DNA from: Epichloe hybrida
Taxonomy: Eukaryota; Ascomycota; Sordariomycetes; Hypocreales; Clavicipitaceae
Direction of reading: 5' to 3'
Assembly (NCBI GenBank): GCA_019022495.1
Contig: JAFEKR010000031.1
Coordinates: 372,001 to 436,000 of the forward strand
DNA: 64,000 nt
Positions 21,510 through 34,000 of the stretch are shown here, piece after piece. Made by a program: the position numbers and the translations under genes. Position 1 is the first letter of the stretch. Each line of letters starts with the position of its first letter. The notes beneath the pieces were generated by a model. It saw only the letters and a list, made by a program, of their open reading frames with translations, was not told the DNA's origin and ran no database searches.

Positions 21510-23710
21510 CATGGTAGGCCCTCCCTCTGTCTCGATAGTGACATGCAGGGCGGGAAGGGGCGGAAGCTTTGATGTAAAATGGCCGACGTTCAAGGGAGGA
21601 TACACGCGCTGAAAAGAGAAAACATGTCCGGAAAATGCATGCACCATGTGAAATCAGCAGTCTAGTTCAAAATTGTTCTCATCTCGGGTATTGTCGCCCG
21701 TAGTAAAGCACTCGTGCTGAACTCGTAATCACATGGGGGGGGGCAGTTGAGCCGTGGCATTTTCATCAGCATTGATAGAAATGGCAGGTTTGCCGCAGAG
21801 GCTGGACATAGCATAGTACGAGTCACGCATTAGCCAGTGCACAGCAATTCCTCCAGCTGCTGAATGTAGAGAGGAAGCCGAGCCACGAGGTGAACAGCTG
21901 AGTGAGACCTGTCTGACTGTGGAATGAGGGGGAGCATATGTCGCGTGGGCTTGTTGAAGGGAGGCTGCGAGGGAGGACGACAACGTACATGTATTTGGTT
22001 GCAAGAAGCCATACTTAATGTCAGGCCATCGGCGCTGTTTGCATTTGCTCGAGCAAGAACTCGGGATTTGAATTTCCTTTCACAAGTGGAATCGTATGAG
22101 GCTGCTTACTACTGCTTGAAGCCTGATTTTGCGCGTGTCAACTGCCATCATTTGAAACCAGCAAATCACAAGTTATCTGCACCACCGCCGCCGCCGACCA
22201 CCAGTATGCCCCTTTCCAAGTGCATCAGACTTGAGGATGAGGGCGAGAAGAAAATACGGGGAAGCTCCTTGACCAGGCTCTTCTCTTTCCCCGGGAAACT
22301 CTTTACATTTGTTGGAAGCTGCTTCATTTCATGTTGCAGTGTGAGACACGCAGGCGGCGATTTCTACGACGACGACGACGACGAAGTCGAGGAGGATTGC
22401 CAAAACTTACTCCATGGACGACCGGTGCGCTTTCCCACACACGCTGCTTCGTCATTCTTGAGAACAGGGACACCACGGAGAATGCGCGAGGCAAACAATG
22501 TTCTATGATACTGAGGAGAACAACGACAAAGTCGCAACGGCAAAGTCACAAGATTGATTTTTGCGTTCATGGAGCAAGACCCTTGAATTCGCGCCGCAAT
22601 TTTCTTTATGTCTTGTGTGATTTCAATACCAACAGCAGCTCGCCGTCTTTGCACTTTCGAAAATAGGATCCGAGATGGAGGAAAAAAAAAAAAAAAACCA
22701 TGTCAGCCACTCGATCAGGACCCGACCTCGGCGTTGTTGAGACGGACATCCATCTGAATTCCCGTGTTGTGCTACCAAAATCGCAGCTGCGGCCGCAGAT
22801 GGGTAGTCCGGGAAGTTCCCGAGTTACGGTGAAGAGGATTTGGGCAAAGGATACATCCAGGACATGGTGTGCCACGGTCGAGAAGTCCTAGTGGCATATT
22901 GAGAACGGACTGGAAGTTGGTTTTGGGACACCCGACGCTTGCCTGGGGATTTGGAGCACGGGCTTGTTGCCAATTCACGTTCATGGTAATGCTTATCACT
23001 GTCCGAGTCAATGCTGACCACTTAACGGGAAGTACGATCCTCGAGGCAACTGCGGTGAGAGACAAGACACGGAGATCAACAAGTCTGGCAGCTCGGCCGT
23101 GTTGATGCGGATGGAATGTACACCTCGAGAGCAACGTGGTGCCACATGGCGAAACTCGATCGCACCAAATTACAAGAATGAAGGCAAAGCCTGCCGGCAG
23201 TGTTGGGACGGGATGGAATCATTGTTAGCTGGCCTGGCAAATGGACACAAAGAGGTCTGTGCCCGGCGCCCGACGGGTGTTTGCATGGCGATTCGTCGGG
23301 TATTGGAGTTGATAAAAACTATGATAGCCGAGTGAGCATGGTGATCAGATGCAAGCAAAGAAAAACGACTCATGAACAAGACTGGGAGAGGTCATGACGC
23401 TGTTCAGTAGTGATGCTTGGGTTGGATCGTGAAAAGTACGATGGCACACGGGCATGCATGGCAATGAATGGGAGTTGCCGAACACTGAATTGAGAATTGG
23501 GGCAAAACTTGTCGTCCTGTCTTTGTCTCGAACACAACTTGCAACAACGTGGCTTTCAAAGTTGGGAGTGTCCAGTGCGGTGGTCACGACGCGTGTTGTC
23601 GCGCCGCTCGACGGACGAGGTGTGGAACAGACGATGGCAACGTTGCGAGGCTGCACAGTGCACACATGTGATACTTACAGTAGAAACACCAGCAGGGGCA
23701 CCTCGCACCT

Positions 23711-23776
23711 TCCGTATTACATTTGAAAATCCTTATTACGGAGTAATACGGATTACGGAATAATCCGTACGGACTA
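23711..23776. repeat. Nested inverted repeats made of the TACGGA motif family
   Basis: TCCGTATTAC at 23711-23720 is the exact reverse complement of GTAATACGGA at 23743-23752. A second, overlapping perfect hairpin has 9-bp arms, TACGGATTA (23747-23755) and TAATCCGTA (23761-23769), with a 5-nt loop. TACGGACTA follows at 23768-23776. Confidence 0.85.
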
Positions 23777-24000
23777 CGTATTGCTGCTTTCCCACCACTT
23801 ATTACTATTTTATTACTCACGACGTCTCTGCGGCATCCTCCGCCCACGCATCCTGCCATGACTTCTACTAGTCTTGCATCAGGCTGCAGGTTTTGTTGTT
23901 TCATGGCCTCATGCCCTTCGCCTCCAGCTTCTGTGCGTCCGTGGGAGTCGATGTGACCAGAGGCAGGCAGGGCTGAGTGCCGATATCCGAAATCACCCAC

Positions 24001-24030
24001 CTGGGACCATCTGGGACCATCGGGGACCAT
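24001..24030. repeat. CTGGGACCAT tandem repeat, 3 units
   Basis: Three 10-bp units, the third with one change (CGGGGACCAT). Confidence 0.85.
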
Positions 24031-25591
24031 CTGGCCCACACGATGGGCTGGCAGGCAGCAGTTGAAGCCATTCAGTGCCTGGGAAAACCATACTACAGTA
24101 TCTTCCAGGTTGAAAAGGTTGGTACTTGAAACGCCTTCACAGTGGCTTGGGCTAATATAACCTACGCCCAGCGACATGAGCCGGAATGACACAATGGGCA
24201 ACCGAATTCCAGCTTTGGCCGACCAGGTTCCACCCAGATTCTCGAATGCCATGCCATCTTGGGTTCCAATCTATATCAATCCATCGGACTTGTACCACCA
24301 GCCACTGGCACACGGACTGTTTCACCAGACCAATGGCACGCCGGATCTGCTCGCTTCTGCATTCTGCCTTTTTCCTTTACAAGTACATACGGATTACGGA
24401 CTACATTTCTCTCACTTCGGTCATGTAATTATCCACCCATACAGTTGAGCCGGCTGGTAGAATGGGCGCGCTGGGGACGACTGCCTCATGCATGACCGGG
24501 CGGTTTCCTCCCCGCCGGCCGGTTGGCGACTGCATCATCATCGCTTGGAGCCCGAGTCAATTGCAAGTCTGGGCCAGCAACGAGCCAGCAATGCCTCGCG
24601 AGCGCACCAGCCACCGCCAGGCGAGAAAATGATCAAGTGCACCACGGGCCGGAGAGCCAAAATTATGACCCAACTACGGACTAAAAGCAGCTGCAGCAAC
24701 TTGATGAACAGGGGTTCGTTGTGGCCTGGTGCCAGAATGGCCCCTGCTGCATCCATCATCCTCTTTCTATCCACACCTTTTGACGAAAATAGCAAACTGA
24801 TTGTGAAGCGCCTTTGCTTGGGACAATCGACGAGGCATCTTTATTCCGGCACATCCCGAGCGTGACCAATTCAGACTCCTCGTCTGTTTCCGGACATGTG
24901 CGGGTTTGCCGGACCACCCTGACCATCAGTCTCTCGCCCGGTAAGAAGGATGCTGCCATGTAATCCTTGAAAGGGCTGTGTTCCACAGCATATTGGCATC
25001 CTATTATATGCCGGGCTCAAGGAAATCCTTCTTGAACAAGCCTTACTCCAGTTTCGTCACTGCGAGCAGTTGTTCGCCTGTAATATCAATGTGATTCGGC
25101 TCCTGGACGCTCGCGAGTCGTGAGTGACGTGGTACTTTTACTTTGTCTTTCCACCTTCCAGCACTGATTGATTCATTCCTCCGAATAGTAGGACTTGTGC
25201 GCGTCTTGTTCGCTTCTTTGTGACAACCATTCTTAATCCATAAGCCGTCCCCGACGTTCAGCTTCGGATGTGTTCCTTGTTCCGTCTCTCAACCAACAAC
25301 AATCGAGCTGCCACGTTCTATTCCATCATTGTTTCAGTTGTCGAAACCATTTGTCTCTAAAACGTCAAGGAGAAGCCCAATCACCCAACTCCGTAACATT
25401 GTACTCGGACGTCTCAAACCATACACCTCAGCACGAGGGCCTTGGTCAGCGCCATGCAGAATCTGTCAGCAGTCAACCTCTCATTGTGGCTGAGCACATC
25501 TAGTCCCGAAACAAATGGAACTTTGCATAAACGAGGTCAAAAATCAACGAAATCTTCTGGCGAGCTGCAAGGATATGGGGATGAGATTAAG

Positions 25592-27160
25592 ATGTCGTCA
25601 CGACCACTGTCATGGCTAACAAGCGTCAAGAGCCAGCGGCCGGAGACTGCCGTGACATCAAAGGGGTACATTGAGCGCCCTGCAACAACAGACGATTCAC
25701 ATCAACTGCGCTGGGAGGAATCAGTACATATTCTTATTGAGGAGACAGAGGAAGCATTCCAGGCTGTCCGCGATTTTTTCCAGCATGACGCAGAAGATGA
25801 CGCAGACATCAAGTCGTGGCTCGCGGACGGCTCCCATGCTCGAATATTTGCTCCATCAGAGTTCTACCCGGAGTCCATTCAGCCACGAGCAGCGTATTGT
25901 CAAGAAAGGCAACTTGCAAGTCCACTCCCTGTCCTCGAACGTGTCCCATCTCCCCACGACAAACCACTCCCACCCCACCCCAAAGAAGAGCAAGGGGAGC
26001 AGCAAAAGGTGCCAATGAAAATCAAAAAGGCTCGAAAAGAGAGACCAAACAAACTACCATCAATGTTGAAAGGGCTTCAAGGGAAAAAGTACTCCAAGTG
26101 GACCCTGCCCGTCACGGAGATTCTCAGGGGCACTCGCTTTATGCGCGTCGAAGCGGATGAGATGCTCACCCCCGAACAGATTCAACAGATACGCGCGGAG
26201 CGCCTGAAATCTCCAAAAGGACACTGTACGCTTGAAGGGCGGCAATCAATCGATTCTGCTGAGAGCGAGTCCTCGAGATCGTCCAAGGCGAGCGCGAGCA
26301 CGGTTCTGTCTGGCGACCACCTGTTATCGTATCCTGCTACCTCGCCCATGGACCGCGCTGTTGTGCATAAAGATTTCTCGGTCCCGCAAGGCAGCTTGAA
26401 AGACGGCGATGGCGTCACGCTGCTCGAGGAACAAAGGAATCAAAGCGTCGGGCATCCCGAGCCACCCCCTAAAAACCCCGAAAGAGGCAACAAACGACCG
26501 CAAAGACTCTCGACCATACCCGAAGCAGAGTCTGAAAACTATGAGGGAACAGTCACAGTCGGTCCGAAGAGCAAAGACGATAGCCTTCAATCTCGGGTTT
26601 CCCAGAACAGTGTCGACGCGACTCCGTGTCCTGCAGCAAGCTCTTCCCTCCAACATGTCCACGCACCTGGTCAGGAAAATGAGCAAGTACTGGATAAAAT
26701 TGGGTCCTTGAACCACGGGAGTGAAGATGCACCTTGCCTAGATGAAGAAGACAATGGTTTGAGAACGGCACTTTATGAACAAGACGACGATTTCATTGCC
26801 AAAGACATGGCTTCCTGGTTTCAAGCCTTTGGGTTCGAATCTCACGGTCAACTAATCCAAGACGGTGTAGCATCCAAGAGCTGCGGCGATCCATTGACTG
26901 TGAGATGTGCAACCTCGTCAGGGCAAACATGCGTACAGAGCATGGCGTCAACAATGCCATCGACTGTCGCTTCAGAACTGCAAGCTGCTGGCTACTCGAC
27001 GGCCGAAACGCCTGGCAACTCATTGTCCGCGCCTATTCGTTTCTTGACAACACAAGGGCCGCCACGAATGTGGATATCTGGTGGTCAGCCACCCATTGAA
27101 TACAAGCTGCGCGATTTCAAAACATCTTGTAAACTTGCGGGCAGCACGATGCGTGTGTAG
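25592..27160 (+). CDS. Disordered Ser/Pro/Glu-rich protein of unknown function
   Basis: Single open exon. From the ATG at 25592 (AAGATG, product MSSRPLSWLTSVKSQRPE) it encodes 522 residues; in-frame ATGs at 25442 and 25454 would extend it by up to 50 residues of less convincing sequence. Two parts look ordered: an acidic helical region near residues 28-65 (EESVHILIEETEEAFQAVRD) and a basic block near 145-200 (KKARKERPNKLP, KYSKWTLPVTEILRGTRFMR, LTPEQIQQIRAERL). The remainder is low complexity with PKNPERGNKRPQ-like stretches. There is no signal peptide or membrane segment. I do not recognise the family. It is followed by CDC26 on the same strand. Confidence 0.7.
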   Translation: MSSRPLSWLTSVKSQRPETAVTSKGYIERPATTDDSHQLRWEESVHILIEETEEAFQAVRDFFQHDAEDDADIKSWLADGSHARIFAPSEFYPESIQPRAAYCQERQLASPLPVLERVPSPHDKPLPPHPKEEQGEQQKVPMKIKKARKERPNKLPSMLKGLQGKKYSKWTLPVTEILRGTRFMRVEADEMLTPEQIQQIRAERLKSPKGHCTLEGRQSIDSAESESSRSSKASASTVLSGDHLLSYPATSPMDRAVVHKDFSVPQGSLKDGDGVTLLEEQRNQSVGHPEPPPKNPERGNKRPQRLSTIPEAESENYEGTVTVGPKSKDDSLQSRVSQNSVDATPCPAASSSLQHVHAPGQENEQVLDKIGSLNHGSEDAPCLDEEDNGLRTALYEQDDDFIAKDMASWFQAFGFESHGQLIQDGVASKSCGDPLTVRCATSSGQTCVQSMASTMPSTVASELQAAGYSTAETPGNSLSAPIRFLTTQGPPRMWISGGQPPIEYKLRDFKTSCKLAGSTMRV

Positions 27161-27659
27161 ATGATTATGCGGGAGATTGGTCCCCATTGAGTGCGACGAA
27201 TTCGAGTTGCTGCGTATTCTTTTGGAAATTTTGGGCGAATGATTACTGAATGGATAGGAGGATATGATACCACGTACGGAGTACATGTAGAAAGAAATAA
27301 GCTAACGAAGCCTGAATGATTAAATGACACACACGCACTCGATACCTGCGAATCGTGATGTGTGTGCAATGATGCACTTAGCAAGGCACACCCACCAACT
27401 CTAAACAGGGTATGAGAGAAAGTGATGGTTTTTTCATTATAGGAAGAAGAATGCCATCTCTAGTCCACGTCGCCCACCCCGGCCACCCCCACCCACATCC
27501 ATCCAGTCAGCACACGGCACCAACAACAACAACGCGTCTCCCCCCATCCATCATCACCCACACATGCACAACAACCTCATATGACCAATACCCCTTTGCA
27601 ATCCCATTGAGAAAAAAAAACCCCAAAAAACCAACACCAAACCATATTTTTTTAACAAA
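27161..27659. other. Intergenic upstream of CDC26
   Basis: About 500 bp, with TACGGAGTA at 27275-27283. The last 180 bp are rich in C and A (CAC/CCA and A runs) with almost no G, fitting a 5' UTR. Confidence 0.4.
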
Positions 27660-27881
27660 ATGCTCCGCCGCCCCGCCACAACCCTCCAAATCACACCCGA
27701 AGACATCGCCGCGTACGAAGACCGTCGCGCAAACGAGGCTCTTCTCGCGCACCAGCAGCAGCAGCGGGCCGCAGAGGTGGAAGCCCGGGCGCGGGCGCAG
27801 CACATGGAGGGCGTGCAGGAGAGTCCCGAGGCGGCCAGGCGGGCGAGGGACGAGAGGATCGGGGTGAGCAGGAGGAGATGA
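27660..27881 (+). CDS. cdc26: CDC26 / APC12, small subunit of the anaphase-promoting complex
   Basis: Small APC/C subunit that stabilises the TPR subunit Cdc16 (Apc6) through its N terminus. The product has 73 residues in one exon. The N terminus MLRRPATTLQITPEDIAAYE fits the family pattern MLRRxPTxLxLxxxDIxxYE seen from yeast to human; the rest is a charged helix with poly-Gln (LLAHQQQQRAAEVEARARAQ) and a basic end. The ATG follows an A-rich leader (AACAAAATG). Codon use is GC-rich and gene-like, and the small size is normal for Cdc26. The call rests mainly on the N-terminal motif. Confidence 0.8.
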   Translation: MLRRPATTLQITPEDIAAYEDRRANEALLAHQQQQRAAEVEARARAQHMEGVQESPEAARRARDERIGVSRRR

Positions 27882-28374
27882 GGTGCGATGCCGTGCCGTG
27901 CATGGAATGGATGGAATGGCGGGTAGGTGATCACTTTGGCTGCGGGCCGCGTCTTTTCCATCCGGAATCAAGTGTTCCGTCATGGACGACTTTTTCCTTG
28001 CCGCGTCGTATTATGAGGTTCTCAACGTTTGGTGTTTTACTGCGTGTGGGAATTTTTCTGAAACGGACGCGCTTGACGAGGACATTCGTCGGGACTTGTC
28101 ATGATACACGATATACTTGTCGCGAGCAGGTTCCTTGTGACTTATCGACCAGGGAATGGCGTTTTAGAGGAGAAGAAGAAGAAGAAGAAGAAGAAAAAGG
28201 AAATAAAAAGGAAACCCTCGACCCCATTTCTTGACTTGTTTTCCATTCGTGCATGCATGCCAGCGGGACATTTTCCAGCAACAAAATTATCATGTACACG
28301 GCTCTAAGATGGCCTTTATGAGGAAACAAGAAAACGCCGCTCCCATGGCCAAGGCTACTACATACAATACAGCC
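27882..28374. other. Convergent intergenic region, CDC26 / Ted1-like
   Basis: About 490 bp of probable 3' UTRs. It holds a GAA/GAAA-rich purine run near 28167-28200. Confidence 0.45.
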
Positions 28375-30481
28375 TTATCCCTCTCTTCCCAAATATGCCC
28401 AGAATAGAACTGTCATCCACGCCAGTCGCCATGTTGTTGTCCACAGTTCCCGACCCAAGAGGTGCAGCTCCCCCCTTCCCTTGCCCGACTTCCAAGACGT
28501 GGCGCCGTTGTAGAATGGGTCCTTGAGATTGATGCGAGGGCCGCTGCCATTTTTGGAGCCCTGGCCCCATCGCTGGCTGTTTTGACTCTTCTTCGAGGTC
28601 CATCTCGCGTTGCTGCCGTTGGTGGCACTCGACTGGCCTCTTGTCCCTGATGCCGCGCCGGGTGACGATCCTAGAGGTGTGTACTCGGGCGGCTCTACCT
28701 TGGCTTTTTCTTTGTAGATTGGGAGCATGGATGATGGGCCGGAAGTCTCTGCCTCGAGCGCGAATGGAGTGAGGTTCAGGACGGGCACGAGGAGTGCGCG
28801 GATGGAAAGTAAAACGAGAGAGGCGATGGAAAATGTCAAGTACTTCATGTACGTGTGGAATTGATTCGGTAACAAGCACAGATGTGTTTGGAGCGTTGTT
28901 TCGGGCGACCCTGTGATCCGTCTGCCAGATGCGTCAATGGGGTTGTACAGACTGACCATGACAAATCCCGGTGTCGGCACGCCCATGGCCATGCTGAAAC
29001 TTTTCACCGTGATTTCGCGAACGTGGCCCTTGGATGGCGAGTGGACGAGCTCACAGTAGTCGTGGTCATCGCCGGAAAAGACGTGGACCACGTTGCCCAC
29101 CTTGTTGACCAGGTTTACGGAATCGGCTTCACTGAGAACGTTCTGGTACTGATATCCCGCCGAGACGCTGATGGCGTTGCGGTCATCACGCACCGTCGGA
29201 TCAACTGTCCCATCCTTTCTCAAGGTTGCTCTGCTCGGTGGCCAATGTTCGCGGCGCGGTCCGCAGGGTGTACCGGGAGATCTAAATAGAGGCGCGTGGG
29301 TCAGCAGAATCGTGGGAAAATCTGCCGCTCCAGGGCCCGGATCCCTCGGTGATCTTGTCAGGTCGGCGTTGTTGACATCTTCGATCTTGTGGTGAGGCTT
29401 CAGGCCGCGATCCACGCCGTGCCAAACTGTCAATTCTTCCTGGGCCGCTTTCCTCTTGGCTGCTGGTACTTCGTCCAAGAATTCGTGAACCGGCCCGTAG
29501 ATGGGCTCCAAATCGTGGGAGTCCTTGTACGAGGACGTATCTGCACTTAGAGACACAGTATCCACGGACACAATTGTGTGGTTTCCAACGACATCGACTC
29601 GGTTTGTGTCTCCGAAATACGCACTGAATCTGTCGCGAACGGGGACTTGGACTTGAGCGCCAAACCCCAGGTCATGGTTTCCAGGCAAACTTGCCACCAG
29701 TTTCCTTCCTCGCTGATAAGGCCCAGGGACTCCGCCACCCTCATTGAATGGTTTGAAGAAGATGTCGCTGAAACGCTTGTACTCGCGAAGCCAGAAGTCT
29801 TGGCCATATTTGTTGTGCCACGTCTTGACCCATTTCTTCTCCGTCTCGTCCCGACTGCCGCCCCATTTCGGGTCGACAAACTGTGTTCGGTTGCTTGTCT
29901 TCCACTCTCGTCCCCCATCAAACAGGTCGCCCAGGAAGAAGACGCTATCCGGTTGCAGTCGACGCTGTACAGCGAGGTAGCCTCTCCGCAAATAGTTGTC
30001 CGTAACGAGGACCGTCAAGGAGTTTAGAGGCCATGGACGACCAGGATATGAGTGCGGGTCGATGATTTGGGGATCGGCGACGAGAACGAGGTGATGGGGA
30101 TTGGCTTGCTTCGGCTGCGAGTACATCAGTCAGTGTTCCAAGTCTCCCTGGAGAGACCTCCCTGGAGCACTGATGCATCCTTCCATTGGGGAGAGTCCCC
30201 AATATCGGCGCGTCACTTACCCATTTCTCCCAATTTTCCCAGTCGCACTTTTGCACCTTGGTGTCGAACACCCATCTTTCTCCCCACAGCAGAATCACCA
30301 CCCAGAACAAGAACAAGAAATGAGGAAAGCTCAGGAGTCGTCTTGGGACCAAGTTTCTCTGAATCTGATGAGCCGTGCGCGCTGCGAAAGCTGTAATCGC
30401 CTGCCTGGCTGGTCCGCAAAGCCAGGCGAGGACAGCTTGTGTTGGGGTGCGCAAACGGCCATCCTTGAGAGGTTTGGGCAT
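28375..30481 (-). CDS. Cdc1/Ted1-family ER metallophosphoesterase
   Basis: Calcineurin-like phosphoesterase of the Cdc1/Ted1/PGAP5 group, which removes ethanolamine-phosphate from GPI-anchor mannose and acts in ER exit of GPI proteins. Exons are 30481-30221 and 30114-28375, with a 106-nt intron (GTAAGT...CGCAG); 666 residues. An in-frame ATG at 30499 could add six. There is an N-terminal membrane segment (PHFLFLFWVVILLWGERW). Metal-site motifs in order: VADPQIIDPHSYPGRP, FFLGDLFDGGREW, ASLPGNHDLGF, LLTHAPLFR and FSGDDHDYCE. A second membrane segment follows (LTFSIASLVLLSIRALLVP), then a disordered Ser/Gly-rich tail of about 130 residues, then a hydrophobic C terminus. The long tail makes it larger than yeast Ted1 or Cdc1. 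I cannot decide which yeast paralogue it matches best. Confidence 0.9.
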
Positions 30482-31096
30482 GGTCAAGCTACGAAACATG
30501 CCGACGCCATCACTGTTCCCCGCAGGCGCAGCAAGTAGCAGGAAAGGTTCGAAGTCTCGGCGGAAGTGTAATAGATGAAGCGCGCACAGTGCCAGGAAAG
30601 TTGGTTGACCAGGTTGACCAGGTTGACCAGAGCGTGACTACCAGAGCGTGACTACCAGAGCGTGACCACAGAGTTCTCCAACCGGTTCCAGCCAGCCCGC
30701 CCGCCCTGGGCACTGGCAGCCGCCTGGCATCTTGCCCCAGTTTTGCTCCACCCAGTCGGGCTACATTTTGAACAAACAAAGCAACTTCAACAAGGACATC
30801 ACGAAGTGCTCCGTCGTGTCGGCGTCTTGTTCATCATCTGCAACTTGCCAAGAGATTTGTATTCAAGTCATACACCCAATCACTACTTTCATAGGTTCCC
30901 TTCCCCAACGCCGTTGGATGCATACTAGCTGCCAATGTCAAAATCATGCTCTCGCCTGCCCAAACCGTTCAACGGTAGTCCGTATGTATGCACCTTCTCA
31001 AAATGTACAGATATGCCTCGGATATGTTCCCAGGCCATGCATGATTGTGACTTGTATTTACATGAAACTCCATCGAGCTTGGTCCACCATGGTCAA
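30482..31096. other. Intergenic between Ted1-like and PhoD-like genes
   Basis: About 615 bp. It contains two adjoining short tandem arrays near 30603-30668 and a TAGTCCGTA motif at 30976-30984. No gene seen. Confidence 0.45.
30603..30668. repeat. Two adjoining tandem arrays, 9 bp x 3 and 14 bp x 2.7
   Basis: GGTTGACCA at 30603-30629 (three units), followed directly by GAGCGTGACTACCA at 30630-30657 (two units) and a partial third unit. Confidence 0.9.
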
Positions 31097-34000
31097 TTAG
31101 CCCGCTGCTCTGGTTTCTCGTCGTGGCACTATATCCGAGCTGGCATCACTGGGGTAATCCTCGTCATTGTCCGTGGCTTCATCATACTCCGCTTGTTGCC
31201 GCGATTGTGGCTTGGGTATCTCGGGTCTTTTGCGGAAGCTCAAGAATCTCTTGAATCCACTCGTTTGCTGTGATTTGGACTGTGTTGGTTGCTGCAGCTC
31301 ATCATCGGCTGGGTTGTACTCATAATGCAGTCGTGGGACCAATAATCGATATGGAACTGTGATGCCTGCTGGATCCTTGGCGTTGACTTCCACATTGAGA
31401 CAGATGTCGAGACCCCCTTCTACATCCACTTGGAACTGCTCGGCTTTGCGCATCTGTTTCACCGACAACCCTGTTGGCGTTCGATGGAACGGACGAGGAC
31501 GCACCATGGGATCCTTGTCTGCGTCGTATCTATCAACCCTTGCTGGCTGGTTTCCCAAGGTTTGAGCCCTTTGCGGGGATCTAGCAGTGAAGTGAGACTC
31601 GTCGTCCTCCGAGAACTCGTTGTACTCATACGTGCCACCGCCTCGCAGTCCAGAGGGTCCTGTACTATATGACTGGTGGCTTGCAGTAAAGCAGTCACCT
31701 TCTTCGCTGTCTTCACCCCATCGTCCATTGATCCCTCCGTCGTCAGGTCTGGCATTGACTGCGCGCCGTCCGAAATTGAAAAGGCCCTTCTTCTTGCTTT
31801 CGCCGCTGCCAAGGGAAAGGGTGCGGGTAAGCCTTGCCGGCCGAGGGGCGTCAGAAGAGTTTCGGCGGGAGAGGCTGCGGAACAAGCCTCCCACACCCCC
31901 GGAAACGGGGGGCTTACTGCCTCGAACAGAAGTGCGTGATCCATCAAAGCGACTCGGCGTTGAGCGCCCACCTGCGCCGCCGCCGCCGCCACCACCTCCC
32001 CCTCCCAGTGAGAGTCGTCGGAAAAGACCGCCACCACGACCAGAGTTGCCATTCATCACTGACGGTGGGCTAGGGCTCCTATCGTAAGCCGACAAAGGTG
32101 GTGTTGGCGGAGGCGTCATCCCTGGACTCCATAACCGAATAGAGCACCAGTTTCTGTGTGGCAACAGGTGCTTGTTGTTTCTCGCTTTGCCATCTACACC
32201 GTGCTGGAATAAAGGAACCATGCTTTCATCGGTCTTGTCATCGAAATGATGTACCTTGTTTCGTTTATTGAGCACGTCTGCCAACATGTTGGATGGCGGT
32301 GTGTTGGCTATCGCCGATGAAATTACGTTGACCATGTACCTTGGGTCCTTGTGCTTTGCAACCCCGAGTTTCGGGTTCGAGTAGAACTGGCCAATAGCCG
32401 CCAGATGTACGTCGCCACTATTATAGAGACTTGTCAACAATTGACTTTGTATTGTGGGTAACACAAATTTGATCAAAGACTAACCTTAGCATCGTGACAC
32501 GCAAGGACTTGTCAATAGCCAAGTCTTGCAAGTCTTCAATAACGATACTTCTCTCCTCTTTGTGATTTTTGGCAGTCCAATGATCATTCAAGTCATCCAA
32601 GACCTCTACGCCGCCGTCGATATTGTTGAGAGCTTTGCCAAGCATGCCAGTACGCCCCAGTGCCTTGACTGGACCCATGAATCTTGAAGTCAAGCTGTAG
32701 ATGAATCAGTAGGATATTTACGTGGAACGGCTGCTTGCAGGTGGCAAAGGGTGGCTTACATGTTTTCGAGCCATACCAGCCGGGGGTAGGCAATAGGAAC
32801 ACCCAGGAGAACCAGGAGATGCTCAACTTGACCACGGCGCACTTCGGCATACAGCCTGTTCATGATCTTCTCCCACGTCTTGTCATTGATAACCTCGTGT
32901 TCAGTCCTTTCCGTCCGACAGTCTACAGCCAGCAACGCCACTTTCCCGCCCATGGAGACATAGACGCTCCGACTGAGCTCCTTTATGTAGGGCCCTGGCT
33001 CCACACCAAGAATCCAGCTGGGCTCCGTATTCTCCGTCTCGGTGAGAACGGCCTGTTGTTGGAACAGCATGTAATATTTGAACGCAACAGCGCCCAGACC
33101 GGTAAACACGGGTGACTTCATATAATGCTCGGGGTATGATCCGTATCCGTCGAAAATGTCATGGTCATCATACATGTTGACCATGGGAATCTGAGATGCT
33201 GCCAAACCAAAAAGTCCCCGGGAAAACCACATACAGTAGCGGCCCAGATAGAACTCCTCCATCTCATCCTGCATTTCGGCGGTGAAGGCAGCGCCGTGCT
33301 TGTGCTGAGGATTTCTTGTGTCAAGCCATTCTTCAAATAATTCACACTTGTGAGCCACCGAGTCATTGTATATCTGATCGCCTCCACCAATCATGACATG
33401 GAACGGCTGCGATTGATGATTGTTGAGAACATCCCGCCACATTGGGTCCGGGCCGCTCAGATCGTCTGGGTTGACGCTAGCACTGAACCCGTTGCAGCTG
33501 TGAAACATCATGTTCATAGCATTTGCCCGCGCAGGAACCCAGAACGCCATGCAGGGACCTCGATTGATGCGGTAAGCAATGCGCTGCTGCTTTTCGCGCA
33601 GCTCAACCTCGATGTTGAACCTCCAGAAGGTACAGCCACGCTCGGCGTGAAGCCGGAAGCCTCGTACATCCTTGTATCTCTGCAGCTTTTCGCCATCAGT
33701 CTCAATGCGCTTCTGACGTCCAGCAAACGACTGCGGCAGCTCCGTGGCGCTATTTGGGGGGAGACCGGCGTCAGACGGACTTCTCAATCTTTCGAAAAGA
33801 CCTTGGTCAGTCTCATCGAGTGAGAGGTCTTTGGCTTCTTCGAGGTGCTCGACGGGGCGAACATAGAGGGTTTCTCCCCTGCGACCCAGTTTTGGGTGAC
33901 CGGCGATCGGATCTACATATTCTGCTGGCAGATCCCCATTGACGTGGTGAGGGGGCGGGGGAAGAAGACCAATGTCTTGCACGAAAAGACGGAGCATGGG

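Larger units (their letters stand above)
21510..25591. other. Gene desert of about 4 kb
   Basis: The largest gap in the window. Only short or compositionally odd ORFs occur. It holds A16 at 22682-22697, a cluster of TACGGAGTA/TACGGACTA motifs (23737, 23768, 24395, 24675), a hairpin at 23747-23769, and a small CTGGGACCAT triplet repeat at 24001-24030. The last 500 bp are probably the promoter and 5' UTR of the next gene. A non-coding RNA or a fast-evolving gene cannot be excluded. Confidence 0.45.

Noticed and set aside
21924..22508. 194-residue plus-strand ORF in the gene desert
   Set aside because: Mixed composition with a GAC-repeat acidic run; no family resemblance or splice-supported extension.
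23584..24252. 222-residue minus-strand ORF in the gene desert
   Set aside because: No recognisable motif; overlaps the hairpin and a tandem repeat. Kept only as a reason to check transcripts there.
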